Source: Hyphomicrobiales bacterium (GTDB taxonomy: Bacteria; Pseudomonadota; Alphaproteobacteria; Rhizobiales; Rhizobiaceae). Taken from it: 64,000 nt of DNA. The notes below the pieces were generated by a model. The model saw nothing but the letters and a program-made list of their open reading frames with translations, ran no database searches and was not told where the DNA came from. Below, piece by piece: positions 42,101 to 51,009 of the stretch (its first letter is position 1; the number at the start of each line of letters is the position of its first letter). Location: contig UCHV01000047.1 in the NCBI GenBank assembly GCA_900472395.1, positions 1-64,000 of the forward strand, read 5' to 3'. A program made the position numbers and the translations under genes.

Positions 42101-44431
42101 TCAGAACTGGTTCGCCATGCTGAAGCGGAAGTTCTGCGTCTTGTCGTAGTCTTCCTTGGCAACCGGCACGGCGTAATCGACGCGCAGTGCACCGAAGGGC
42201 GAAGCCCAGGTCACACCTGCACCAACCGATGCGCGGATCGAATTTTCGTCACGCACACCAACTGCCGGAACATCGTTGCCATAAAGCACACCAGCATCGG
42301 CAAAGGCGTTCAGACGCAGACCGAAGTCTTCCGGAAGACCCGGAGCCGGAATGCTGACTTCAGCCGAAGCGTTGAAGTAGGTCGTGCCGCCCAGCGCATC
42401 GCCATTCGGCATGCGCGGACCGATACCGTTGTTTTCGAAACCACGAACCTGCTTGCCGCCGAAGGTGAACTGGTCGAAGATGTTCAGCTTGTCGCCGGTT
42501 GCAGCAACATGGCCGGCACCAACGCCGATCTGACCGATGATATCGGCTTCGTCCGACAGAAGCGCGAAGTAACGAGCGCGACCATAGATCTTGTAGTACT
42601 CGGAATCGCCACCCAGACCCGCATATTCATGCGTCACAGTCGCATAGATACCTTCGCGCGGAAGGGTCATGCTGTCGACCGTGTTATAGGTCAGCGTCTG
42701 CGAGATCGAAGACTGAACATAATCGCCGTGAGAGATCATGTCCTTGAAAGGCTGAGACAGGTTGGAACCGGTCAGCCAGTCACCCTCGCCCGAGTAACCG
42801 ATTTCCTTGTAGGTATAACGGAAGGTCGTCGCCAGATCTTCGGTGATCGGCGCCGTCACGCGCAGCGTGAAGCCCTGTTCGTCATACTTGTAGTAATCTT
42901 CGTTCGAAGACTGGCTCTTGAAGACGTCGAAACCTGCCGCCAGACGATAACCGAGGAAATAAGGCTCGGTGAAGGACAGCGAGTAGGTGCGCGCATCATC
43001 AAGACCACCACCGACGGCGATGCGGATATACTGACCGCGGCCGAGGAAGTTCTTTTCTTCAATGGAAGCTTCCAGGATCGCGCTATCGCTGCTCGGCGAA
43101 TAACCGACACCGATACCGAACGAACCGGTCGACTGATCTTCGACATCCACAACGATGACGACGCGGTCAGCAGACGTGCCCTGCGTGGTCGAGATATTGA
43201 CCTTGCCGAAATAGCCCAGAGCCTCGAGACGACGCTTGGCGCGCGTGATCATGGTCTGGTTGAAGGCATCGCCTTCGCTGATATCGAATTCGCGGCGGAT
43301 AACGTAGTCACGCGTACGCGTGTTGCCACGGATCTCGATGCGCTCGACATAGGCGCGCTCGCCCTGGTCAACCAGGTAGGAAACGCCGATCGTGTTGTTC
43401 TGGAAGTTGCGGTCGCCACGCGGCGTAACGCGTGCAAACGGATAACCCGCAGCAGCAACACGCTCGGAAATGGCTTCCATGGACTTCTGAATGTCCTTGG
43501 CGCTGTAGGTGTCACCGGCCTTGGATTCGACCAGACCCTGCAGGTCTTCGGCATTGATGCCATCAACGGTCGATTCGACGCGAACATCACCGAAGGTGTA
43601 ACGCTGACCTTCTTCGACCGTGAAATTCACGGTGTAGGCGTTCTTGGATTCATCCAGAACGGCATCCGAAGAAACGACGCGGAAATCTGCATAACCGTGG
43701 TTGTAGTAGAACTGACGCAGAGCTTCTTCATCGGCGCGGCGCTTGTCGTCGTTGTAGACGTCCTTGCGGGTCAGGAACGACAGCGGGCCGGATTCCTTCG
43801 TGGCGATGACGTCACGCAGACGGCGATTGCCGTAAGCCTGGTTGCCGACGAAGTTGATCGAGTCGATCTTGGTGCGGTCGCCTTCGTTGATCTGGAACGC
43901 GATGTTGACGCGACCCTGACCGACAGGAACGACCTGCGTGGTGATTTCCACATCGCTGCGGCCGGTTGCCGAATAGGCTTCCTTGAGGCGCGCGATGTCG
44001 GAAGAAAGAAGTGCATCGCTGTAAGGACCGAGCGGCTGAGTCTGCACGACGCCTGCCAGCTTGTCATCCTTGATCTTGCGGTTGCCGTTGAAAACCACCT
44101 GGTTGACCAGCTGGTTTTCATTGACCGTTACAACGAGCGAACGTCCAGACACGCTGATACGAACGTCGGAAAAATAACCGGTCGAGTAAAGACGCTTCAC
44201 CGACTCGTCGATGTCAGCTTCAGAGAAGCTTACGCCGGGGCGGATGGTGATATTGGAGCGGACGGCTTCTTCGCCGGCGCGCTGCGCACCGCGGACTTCC
44301 ACCCGCTGGATAGTGGCAGCCTGAGCCACAGGAGCCGATGCAAGCACAACGACACCCGCACTCGACGCGACAACACTAGCAGACAGCGCAAACGCCGACA
44401 CTGCGTTCAAAAACTTTGAACCAGCTTTCAT
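42101..44431 (-). CDS. bamA: Outer membrane assembly factor BamA
   Basis: BamA is the central pore of the machine that folds beta-barrel proteins into the outer membrane. The 776-residue protein has a signal peptide (~1-39, ending APVAQAATIQ), five POTRA domains (~40-425) and a C-terminal 16-strand barrel with the VRGF motif in KQVRGFENNG. It ends with an aromatic residue (RFSMANQF), the sorting signal of outer membrane barrels. The ATG at 44431 was chosen because a start 19 codons upstream would precede the signal peptide. It lies between rseP and lpxD, the usual order. Confidence 0.97.
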   Translation of the reverse strand: MKAGSKFLNAVSAFALSASVVASSAGVVVLASAPVAQAATIQRVEVRGAQRAGEEAVRSNITIRPGVSFSEADIDESVKRLYSTGYFSDVRISVSGRSLVVTVNENQLVNQVVFNGNRKIKDDKLAGVVQTQPLGPYSDALLSSDIARLKEAYSATGRSDVEITTQVVPVGQGRVNIAFQINEGDRTKIDSINFVGNQAYGNRRLRDVIATKESGPLSFLTRKDVYNDDKRRADEEALRQFYYNHGYADFRVVSSDAVLDESKNAYTVNFTVEEGQRYTFGDVRVESTVDGINAEDLQGLVESKAGDTYSAKDIQKSMEAISERVAAAGYPFARVTPRGDRNFQNNTIGVSYLVDQGERAYVERIEIRGNTRTRDYVIRREFDISEGDAFNQTMITRAKRRLEALGYFGKVNISTTQGTSADRVVIVVDVEDQSTGSFGIGVGYSPSSDSAILEASIEEKNFLGRGQYIRIAVGGGLDDARTYSLSFTEPYFLGYRLAAGFDVFKSQSSNEDYYKYDEQGFTLRVTAPITEDLATTFRYTYKEIGYSGEGDWLTGSNLSQPFKDMISHGDYVQSSISQTLTYNTVDSMTLPREGIYATVTHEYAGLGGDSEYYKIYGRARYFALLSDEADIIGQIGVGAGHVAATGDKLNIFDQFTFGGKQVRGFENNGIGPRMPNGDALGGTTYFNASAEVSIPAPGLPEDFGLRLNAFADAGVLYGNDVPAVGVRDENSIRASVGAGVTWASPFGALRVDYAVPVAKEDYDKTQNFRFSMANQF

Positions 44432-44627
44432 ATTCACTTCATACCTTTTTCCGTTGTCCCTAGACGGGTGGCACCCGACTCCGGCCACGTGTGTCGTTTT
44501 ACCTTCTTTTGTCCTACAAGCAAGGCATCACGTTAATTTCTATTTACTTCCTTCGCAGCCGTGGCTCAATCGCCACGCGGACATGCAAACAGGGTAAATA
44601 AACGGTTTATGCACCGTTCTGAAACAC

Positions 44628-45764
44628 TTAACCGATCCACCTTCCGATCGTGTCATTCCAAGTGGCGAACACCATCAGCGTTAGAATCAGCGCAAAGCCG
44701 AGCCTGAAGACGATCTCCTGAACCCGCGCATTCAGTGGACGCCCTCTTAGTGCCTCAAGCGCGTAAAGCAGCAAATGGCCACCGTCAAGCACCGGAACAG
44801 GCAGCAAATTCATCAGCCCCAGTGAAACCGAGATTACGGCTGCAAAATTCAACACGGCCACGAAGCCGAGCGTCGCCATCTGGCCGGTCGTCTCGGCAAT
44901 ACGAATCGGACCACCGATCTGGTCGGCACGCATGCGGCCGGCGAAGATGTTGGCGATATAACGCCCGGTGCCGGTAATGATATTGCCGGTCTCCTTGAAG
45001 CCCTCGACAATAGCCGCGCCCGGAGAGAACTGCTGAACGCGGAAATTGCCGCGCTGCTCGTTGGTAACGATGCCGATCAGGCCGAGCTCCACCTTGTTGC
45101 CGAACTGATCCGTGATCTCTTCCCGCTTCGGCACCATAGGCAGATCAAGACGGGCACCTTCACGTTCGACCGTGACGGTAATGGGAACCAGCGGGCGGAT
45201 GCTCACATACCTGCGAACTTCATCGAAGGTAGAGACTTCATGGCCATCCAGCGCCACCAGCTTGTCACCGACTGCGACGCCAGCCACCTGCGCGGCACTG
45301 TCCGGACGGACTTCGGCGACAACCGGATCAGCGACCACCTTGCCGTAAACGCTGAACAGAACCGCAAAAATGGCGATGGCGAGGATGAAGTTGGCGATCG
45401 GGCCGGCTGCGACAGTCGCTGCTCTTTTCCACAACTTTGCGCCGGCGAGCGTCTGGCCGCGCTCCGCCTCGCTCATGCCGGCAAGCGCATCGGCGCCGGG
45501 CATGCTGGCCGCATCCTCGTCACCGTAAAATTTCACATAGCCGCCAAGAGGGATCGCGGAAATCTTCCAGCGCGTCCCATGTCCGTCTGTATAACCGATC
45601 AATTCCGGGCCGAAACCGACGGAAAACGCCAGAACGCGAATGCCGCTCCAGCGACCAACCAGATAATGTCCCATTTCGTGCACGAAAACGAGCACGGAAA
45701 GAACAAGAATAAACGGGATGATATACCCGGTAAGAACGCCGAAAATTGCCATCACGCCATCCAT
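44628..45764 (-). CDS. rseP: Site-2 zinc metalloprotease RseP
   Basis: RseP cleaves membrane-embedded anti-sigma factors and leftover signal peptides. The 378-residue protein has the zinc site HEMGH (His29, Glu30, His33) in the first transmembrane helix, one PDZ domain (~115-200) with GDKLVALDGHEVSTFDEV, and the second ligand region NLLPVPVLDGGHLL near 320. E. coli RseP has two PDZ domains and 450 residues; the shorter single-PDZ form is usual in this clade. It lies between cdsA and bamA; 196 bases without a gene separate it from bamA. Confidence 0.95.
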   Translation of the reverse strand: MDGVMAIFGVLTGYIIPFILVLSVLVFVHEMGHYLVGRWSGIRVLAFSVGFGPELIGYTDGHGTRWKISAIPLGGYVKFYGDEDAASMPGADALAGMSEAERGQTLAGAKLWKRAATVAAGPIANFILAIAIFAVLFSVYGKVVADPVVAEVRPDSAAQVAGVAVGDKLVALDGHEVSTFDEVRRYVSIRPLVPITVTVEREGARLDLPMVPKREEITDQFGNKVELGLIGIVTNEQRGNFRVQQFSPGAAIVEGFKETGNIITGTGRYIANIFAGRMRADQIGGPIRIAETTGQMATLGFVAVLNFAAVISVSLGLMNLLPVPVLDGGHLLLYALEALRGRPLNARVQEIVFRLGFALILTLMVFATWNDTIGRWIG

Positions 45765-45818
45765 TCCTGTCGTCGGCTCCCTGCCATGCTTATACGTATC
45801 ATGCCTGTATGGCCGTCT

Positions 45819-46652
45819 TTAAAGACCGAAGAGGAACCCGGCAACCGAGGTTTCGCCATAACCGGTCCATGCAGCATGCGCCATGGCAAGCAGAAACGCC
45901 GCGAAACAGGCGAAAACAAGCCCATCGACACGGTCCATCACGCCACCGTGACCGGGAATGAGGTGGCTTGAATCCTTCACGCCAAAACGGCGTTTGATGA
46001 AGGATTCGAAAAGATCGCCGATCTGGCTCGAAACGGACAATGCCAAGGCCAATGCGACGGTGCGCAGCGAAACCTGCGAAAAGAAGGAAAGGAGAAGCGC
46101 GCTGCCGAGCGCCACACCCGACACCGTGCCACCGATCGCCCCCGACCAGGTCTTGCCGGGTGAGATACGGGGCGCAAGTTTCGGTCCACCGATCGAGCGA
46201 CCAAAAAAGTAAGCGAGGATATCAGTCCCCCAGACGACCGCGAACATGAACAGCGTCGCGATCAGGCCAAACTGGTCGCTGCCGCGGATCGCCGCCAAAG
46301 AAATGCCGCTCAGGCCCGCATAAAGCACGCCACCGGGCATCCAGCCGCTGCCGCGGCGAAGAAATTTCAACAGAAGCGCAGTGATGGCAAAGCCGCCAAG
46401 CAGGGGCGCCCCAAGAGCCACATCGCCAAAAGCAAGGTTGGCCGCCACGCAGACCACCGCAACCCAGCCGAAAGCATCGCCCCGCAGGTCCACCTCCGGC
46501 AGCCGCGTCATCTTCGACCATTCGTAATAGATCAACAGCGACATGCCGGCGGCAAACAGCCGGAAGGGCGTGCCGCCATACCAGGTGGCCGCCAAGGTGA
46601 CAGCTGCCATCACGATCGCGGAAATCGTGCGCTTTCTCAGTTCACTCGCCAT
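45819..46652 (-). CDS. cdsA: Phosphatidate cytidylyltransferase
   Basis: CdsA makes CDP-diacylglycerol, the precursor of all bacterial phospholipids. The 277-residue polytopic membrane protein has about seven hydrophobic helices and the C-terminal family signature SQIGDLFESFIKRRFGVKD followed by LIPGHGGVMDRVDGL. ISPGKTWSGAIGG is a further conserved stretch. Its ATG shares a base with the uppS stop. It stands in the frr-uppS-cdsA-rseP-bamA order found throughout proteobacteria. Confidence 0.96.
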   Translation of the reverse strand: MASELRKRTISAIVMAAVTLAATWYGGTPFRLFAAGMSLLIYYEWSKMTRLPEVDLRGDAFGWVAVVCVAANLAFGDVALGAPLLGGFAITALLLKFLRRGSGWMPGGVLYAGLSGISLAAIRGSDQFGLIATLFMFAVVWGTDILAYFFGRSIGGPKLAPRISPGKTWSGAIGGTVSGVALGSALLLSFFSQVSLRTVALALALSVSSQIGDLFESFIKRRFGVKDSSHLIPGHGGVMDRVDGLVFACFAAFLLAMAHAAWTGYGETSVAGFLFGL

Positions 46653-47395
46653 CAGCCTGCAACCGCTGCAGGCTTGGCGGTCAAGCCGCCGAAGCGTCGA
46701 TCGCGCGCTGCATATGTCTTCAACGCATCGAAGAACATCTGACGATCGAAGTCCGGCCAGAAGTCGGGCAGGAAAATGAATTCGGAATAGGCGGCCTGCC
46801 AGAGCAGAAAATTCGACAGGCGCTCTTCACCGCTGGTGCGGATGATCAGATCGGGATCAGGGATGCCGGCAGTATCGAGACGCGCATCGATCATGGCCGA
46901 GTCGATATCTTCCGGCTTCAGCAGCCCTGCTGCGACTTCGCTCGCCAGACGTTCGACGGCGCGCAGGATTTCGTTGCGGGAGCCGTAGTTGAAGGCGATC
47001 ACCAGAGTGAGGCCGGTATTGCCACGGGTCGTTTCCTCGGCCTCGAGCAGCATCGGCAGAAGATCGCCCTTCAGATTGGTGCGATCACCGATAACCCGAA
47101 TGCGCACATTGGAGCGGTGCAGCTCGGCGAGGTCGCGACGGAGGAACCGTCGCATCAGGCCGAGCAGGTCCGTCACTTCCGTTTCCGGGCGGCTCCAGTT
47201 TTCGGAGGAGAAGGCGAAAAGGGTCAAAAACTCGACCCCTGCCTCGCCCGCAGCGCGCACGGCTTCGCGCACCGCTTCCACGCCCTTGCTATGCCCGATC
47301 GTGCGCGGCAGGCCGCGCTGGTTCGCCCAGCGACCATTGCCATCCATGATGATGGCAACATGCTTCGGGATCACGGGTAGATCAGGTTTCACCAT
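46652..47395 (-). CDS. uppS: Isoprenyl transferase (undecaprenyl diphosphate synthase)
   Basis: UppS condenses isopentenyl diphosphates with farnesyl diphosphate to make undecaprenyl diphosphate, the lipid carrier for peptidoglycan and O-antigen. The 247-residue protein has the cis-prenyltransferase signature HVAIIMDGNGRWA with catalytic Asp18, followed by GHSKGVEAVRE, TLFAFSSENW and the C-terminal DLIIRTSGEERLSNFLLWQ and SEFIFLPDFWPDF. It is soluble. It uses the product line fed by IspDF. The cdsA gene overlaps its stop. Confidence 0.97.
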   Translation of the reverse strand: MVKPDLPVIPKHVAIIMDGNGRWANQRGLPRTIGHSKGVEAVREAVRAAGEAGVEFLTLFAFSSENWSRPETEVTDLLGLMRRFLRRDLAELHRSNVRIRVIGDRTNLKGDLLPMLLEAEETTRGNTGLTLVIAFNYGSRNEILRAVERLASEVAAGLLKPEDIDSAMIDARLDTAGIPDPDLIIRTSGEERLSNFLLWQAAYSEFIFLPDFWPDFDRQMFFDALKTYAARDRRFGGLTAKPAAVAG

Positions 47396-47443
47396 TTTCG
47401 GTCCGACATTTATGACAGCGACACGCGGGAAATCATGCAGGCC

Positions 47444-48004
47444 TTATACCTGCATGATTTCCTTTTCCTTCTCCGCAAGCAAGCGGTCCAGTTCCGAAAT
47501 CGCATCATCTGTCATCTTCTGGATTTTTTCAGACTGCGCACGGCTGTCGTCCTGGCCGATATCGCCATCCTTCTCGGCCTTTTTCAGGGCATCCATACCG
47601 TCACGACGCACGTTGCGAACAGCAACCTTGCTCTTTTCGGTGTAGTCATGGGCGACCTTGACCAGCGACTTGCGGCGCTCTTCGTTGAGCTCCGGCAGCG
47701 GAATACGCAGGTTCTGGCCATCCATGATCGGATTGAGGCCGAGGTTCGATTCACGAATGGCGCGGTCGACGGCGTTGACCATCGACTTATCCCAGATGGA
47801 TACGCCCAGCATGCGCGGCTCAGGAACGGTGATGTTGGCGACCTGGTTGAGCGGAACCCGCGAACCATAGGCTTCGACCGTCACCGGATCCAGAATGTTT
47901 GCAGAAGCGCGTCCCGTCCGCAGGGAGGCGATATCGCTCTTGAAGGCCGTAACCGCGCCGTCCATGCGTCGCTTGATGTCGTTGAGATCGATGGCACCGC
48001 TCAT
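47444..48004 (-). CDS. frr: Ribosome recycling factor
   Basis: Frr splits post-termination ribosomes together with EF-G. The 186-residue, two-domain (tRNA-mimicking) protein has the conserved RMDGAVTAFKSDIASLRTGRA, LNQVANITVPEPRML and RKSLVKVAHDYTEKSKVAVR segments, the last in the basic three-helix bundle that binds rRNA. Its length is normal. pyrH lies 57 bases upstream and uppS 48 bases downstream, all on one strand, so it belongs to the translation-to-envelope operon series. Confidence 0.97.
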   Translation of the reverse strand: MSGAIDLNDIKRRMDGAVTAFKSDIASLRTGRASANILDPVTVEAYGSRVPLNQVANITVPEPRMLGVSIWDKSMVNAVDRAIRESNLGLNPIMDGQNLRIPLPELNEERRKSLVKVAHDYTEKSKVAVRNVRRDGMDALKKAEKDGDIGQDDSRAQSEKIQKMTDDAISELDRLLAEKEKEIMQV

Positions 48005-48061
48005 CTTGCACTCCGTCTTTCGATTTGAGGCCCGCAGCGAGCTCGCGCGGACCTGTTGAAC

Positions 48062-48784
48062 TCAATTGTCTGTAACGATGGTCTTGAGACCGGCGCCGGT
48101 CAAGATATCGGCAAATCCGCCGCGCTCGTGGATGGAGAATACGACAATCGGGATCGTGTTCTCCTGCGCAAGCGCAACTGCCGTAACATCCATAACGGCC
48201 AGGCCCTTTTCCAGAACTTCCGCATGGGTCAGCTGGTCGAAACGGGTCGCGGTCGGATCCTTCTTGGGGTCGGCCGTGTAGATACCGTCCACCTGCGTGC
48301 CCTTGAAAAGGGCTTCGGCGCCGATTTCGGCAGCACGCAGAGCGCCGGCGCTGTCGGTGGTGAAGAACGGGTTGCCGGTACCGCCGGCAAAAATAACCAC
48401 CCTGCCCTGAGACAGGTGATGCAGCGCCTGGCGCTGCGAGAAGCTTTCACAGATTTCCGGCATGGAAATCGCCGAGAGAACCACCGTGTCGACACCGAGC
48501 TTGCGCAGCGAAGTCGCCAGCGCCAGCGCGTTGATAACGGTTCCCAACATGCCCATGTGGTCGCCGGTGACGCGATCGCCGCCCTTGGAGGCTACGGCCA
48601 CGCCGCGGAAAATATTGCCGCCGCCGACGACGACACCGACATCGACGCCCATACGGCGCGCGTCGGCGATATCCGCCGCAATACGGTCGGCAACAGTCAC
48701 GTCAATGCCAAAACCCTGGCTGCCCATCAGGGCTTCGCCGGAAACTTTCAATAGCACACGTTTATAGATTGGCTGGGAAGACAT
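48062..48784 (-). CDS. pyrH: UMP kinase
   Basis: PyrH phosphorylates UMP to UDP in pyrimidine synthesis. The 240-residue hexameric kinase of the amino-acid kinase family has the N-terminal KRVLLKVSGEALMG, the glycine loop GVVVGGGNIFRG and VIFAGGTGNPFFTTDSAGALRA in the nucleotide-binding half, with ALFKGTQVDGIYTADPKKDP near residue 165. The ATG at 48784 excludes a 20-residue upstream extension. It lies between tsf and frr, in the normal order. Confidence 0.97.
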   Translation of the reverse strand: MSSQPIYKRVLLKVSGEALMGSQGFGIDVTVADRIAADIADARRMGVDVGVVVGGGNIFRGVAVASKGGDRVTGDHMGMLGTVINALALATSLRKLGVDTVVLSAISMPEICESFSQRQALHHLSQGRVVIFAGGTGNPFFTTDSAGALRAAEIGAEALFKGTQVDGIYTADPKKDPTATRFDQLTHAEVLEKGLAVMDVTAVALAQENTIPIVVFSIHERGGFADILTGAGLKTIVTDN

Positions 48785-48881
48785 GGATACTCCTTCGAGG
48801 CTCGCACCGCCAAGCCCGATACACGAAGGGCACCGCGTTGTCACGCGATGCCCCTGTGATTATTGATATTGTATAGAGATA

Positions 48882-49808
48882 TCAGCCCTTGGAAACGGCT
48901 GCGACTTCTGCTGCGAAGTCGGTCTCTTCCTTCTCGATGCCGTCGCCGAGCAGCAGACGAGCCATGCCGGTAACTTCGATCGGAGCGCCGACTTCCTTTT
49001 CGGCAGCCTTTACGGCTTCGCCGACAGTCATGTCAGGGTTGATGACGAAAGCCTGCGAAAGAAGTGCGACTTCTTCGAAGAACTTGCGCATGCGGCCTTC
49101 AACCATCTTTTCGATGATGGCTTCCGGCTTGCCGGATTCGCGCGACTGCTCGATGAAGACGTTGCGTTCGCGCTCTGCGACAGTAGCGTCGACTTCTTCC
49201 GAACGGATGGCGAGCGGAGCCGTTGCAGCAATGTGCATGGCAACCTGACGGCCGATAGCGTTCAGGGCATCCTTGTTGCCGGTCGACTTCAGGGCGACCA
49301 GAACGCCGAGCTTGCCAAGACGGTCGGCAGCAGCGTTGTGGATGTAGGTCGCGACAACGCCGTCTTCGACAGACAGCAGAGCCGAGCGGCGCAGGTTCAT
49401 GTTTTCGCCGATGGTGGCAACGGCATCCTTGATGGTGTCGGTGACCGACTTGCCGGTTGCCGGGTAGTTGGCAGCGCCAACGGCTTCAACGGTGCCGTCG
49501 GTGGTCAGAGCCACGTCGGCAATGCCGCGAACCATGGTCTGGAAAGCGTCGTTACGGGCAACGAAGTCGGTTTCCGAGTTGACTTCGACGACGACAGCCG
49601 AGGTGCCGTTCGAAGCAACGCCGATCAGGCCTTCAGCAGCCGTGCGGCCCGACTTCTTGTCGGCCTTGGCGATGCCCTTGGCGCGCAGCCAGTCGATTGC
49701 TGCTTCGATGTCGCCGTTGTTTTCGGTCAGCGCCTTCTTGCAGTCCATCATGCCTGCGCCAGACTTTTCGCGCAGTTCCTTCACCAGTGCAGCGGTGATT
49801 TCAGCCAT
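48882..49808 (-). CDS. tsf: Elongation factor Ts
   Basis: EF-Ts exchanges GDP for GTP on EF-Tu. The 308-residue protein has the N-terminal UBA-like helix bundle (ALVKELREKSGAGMMDCKKAL, 8-28), the EF-Tu contact motif TDFV (80-83, SETDFVARN) and the two alpha/beta core subdomains, ending in a helical hairpin. The ATG at 49808 was chosen over an in-frame start 19 codons earlier. rpsB lies 245 bases upstream; a stable hairpin in that spacer may reduce read-through from rpsB. Confidence 0.97.
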   Translation of the reverse strand: MAEITAALVKELREKSGAGMMDCKKALTENNGDIEAAIDWLRAKGIAKADKKSGRTAAEGLIGVASNGTSAVVVEVNSETDFVARNDAFQTMVRGIADVALTTDGTVEAVGAANYPATGKSVTDTIKDAVATIGENMNLRRSALLSVEDGVVATYIHNAAADRLGKLGVLVALKSTGNKDALNAIGRQVAMHIAATAPLAIRSEEVDATVAERERNVFIEQSRESGKPEAIIEKMVEGRMRKFFEEVALLSQAFVINPDMTVGEAVKAAEKEVGAPIEVTGMARLLLGDGIEKEETDFAAEVAAVSKG

Positions 49809-49975
49809 TGTGAGCCTCTTGTCGGTTCGAGTTGCGTGCCGCCGGAAAAACCTCGGCGAACTCAAGGTTTTGGGAACGAATGTACCCGGAAGTATGACAG
49901 GGTGATGAAGATCATCACCGGCCTGCCGTCTCGACCACGAAAGTTTATGTCGCGGGAGGACAGGTCCTTAAACGA

Positions 49976-50007
49976 CCAAGGCCAGGGATTGTTATCTCTG
50001 GCCTTGG
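49976..50007 (-). terminator. Hairpin between rpsB and tsf
   Basis: CCAAGGCCAG (49976-49985) and CTGGCCTTGG (49998-50007) are a perfect 10-bp inverted repeat with a 12-base loop, about 50 bases after the rpsB stop. On the minus strand it is followed only by TCGTTT, so it is probably a partial terminator or attenuator. Such an element would allow rpsB to be made in excess of tsf. Confidence 0.6.
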
Positions 50008-50053
50008 ACGAATTCGAAAAGATGGAGCGGTCTGGCCGCTCCGCCCCAGACGA

Positions 50054-50827
50054 TTAAGCCTGAGCTTCGGCTTCGCCTTCGAGAGCCGGCTCGATCGGAG
50101 CTTCGGCCATACCGCCGAGGTCACGACCGGAAGCGCCCTGCTGGCGAGCGATACCGTCGATGGCTGCACGAGCCATCAGGTCGCAATACAGCGAGATGGC
50201 GCGCGAAGCGTCGTCGTTGCCCGGGATCGGGTAGTCGATGAGGTCCGGATCGCAGTTCGAGTCGATGATAGCGACGACCGGGATGCCCAGGCGCTTGGCT
50301 TCGTCGATAGCGATCTTTTCCTTGTTGGTGTCGATGATCACCATCAGGTCCGGAGTGCCGCCCATGTCGCGGATACCACCGAGAGCCTTTTCAAGCTTCT
50401 CGCGTTCGCGCTCGAGGTTCAGGCGCTCTTTCTTGTTGTAGCCGGAAGCTTCCGAAGACAGGATCTCGTCGAGCTTGCGCAGACGGGCGATCGAGTTCGA
50501 AATGGTCTTCCAGTTGGTCATCATGCCGCCGAGCCAACGCGAGTTGACGTAGTACTGGGCAGAACGCTTGGCCGAATCAGCGATCAGCTCGGAAGCCTGA
50601 CGCTTGGTGCCAACGAACAGAACGCGGCCGCCACGGGCAACGGTGTCCGAGATGACCTGAAGGGCGCGCGACAGCATAGGAACGGTCTGCGCGAGGTCGA
50701 TGATGTGGATGTTGTTACGATCGCCGAAAATGTACGGCTTCATCTTCGGGTTCCAGCGGTGAGTCTGGTGACCGAAGTGGACGCCTGCTTCGAGAAGCTG
50801 ACGCATGGAGAAATCGGGCAATGCCAT
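50054..50827 (-). CDS. rpsB: 30S ribosomal protein S2
   Basis: S2 joins the 30S subunit late and is needed for S1 binding. The 257-residue protein has the conserved GVHFGHQTHRWNPKMKPYIFG near the N-terminus, VNSRWLGGMMTNWKTI and the DPDLIDYPIPGNDDASRAI signature in the C-terminal half. A short acidic Ala/Glu tail closes it. The ATG at 50827 follows GGATAACTAGGC; the ribosome binding site is weak, consistent with leader-controlled translation. It is the first gene of the rpsB-tsf-pyrH-frr series. Confidence 0.98.
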   Translation of the reverse strand: MALPDFSMRQLLEAGVHFGHQTHRWNPKMKPYIFGDRNNIHIIDLAQTVPMLSRALQVISDTVARGGRVLFVGTKRQASELIADSAKRSAQYYVNSRWLGGMMTNWKTISNSIARLRKLDEILSSEASGYNKKERLNLEREREKLEKALGGIRDMGGTPDLMVIIDTNKEKIAIDEAKRLGIPVVAIIDSNCDPDLIDYPIPGNDDASRAISLYCDLMARAAIDGIARQQGASGRDLGGMAEAPIEPALEGEAEAQA

Positions 50828-50890
50828 GCCTAGTTATCCTTTACCGGTTGAACCTCCGCAAGGCGAACAGCACCCCATTCAGGAATGCCA

Positions 50891-50989
50891 CCGGGCGGAA
50901 CTGCCCGGATTTCTCCCGGACGATCCCATGCCTTACGTGTGGAATGGTGGTGCCCATACAGCGCTTCGCCCTTGAGATCAAGGCGAAGC
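50891..50989 (-). promoter_or_regulatory. rpsB leader with two hairpins
   Basis: In the 182 bases before rpsB, GCTTCGCC (50963-50970) pairs with GGCGAAGC (50982-50989), and CCGGGC (50891-50896) with GCCCGG (50903-50908). Neither is followed by a T run in the direction of rpsB, so they are leader structures rather than terminators. S2 autoregulates its message in E. coli through its leader; a similar role here is inference. Confidence 0.4.
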
Positions 50990-51009
50990 AGCAAAAAAGA
51001 TGGGACAGC

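Noticed and set aside
41168..44419. A 1083-codon open frame on the plus strand
   Set aside because: It is antisense to lpxD and bamA, whose motifs are clear. Composition is that of a shadow frame.
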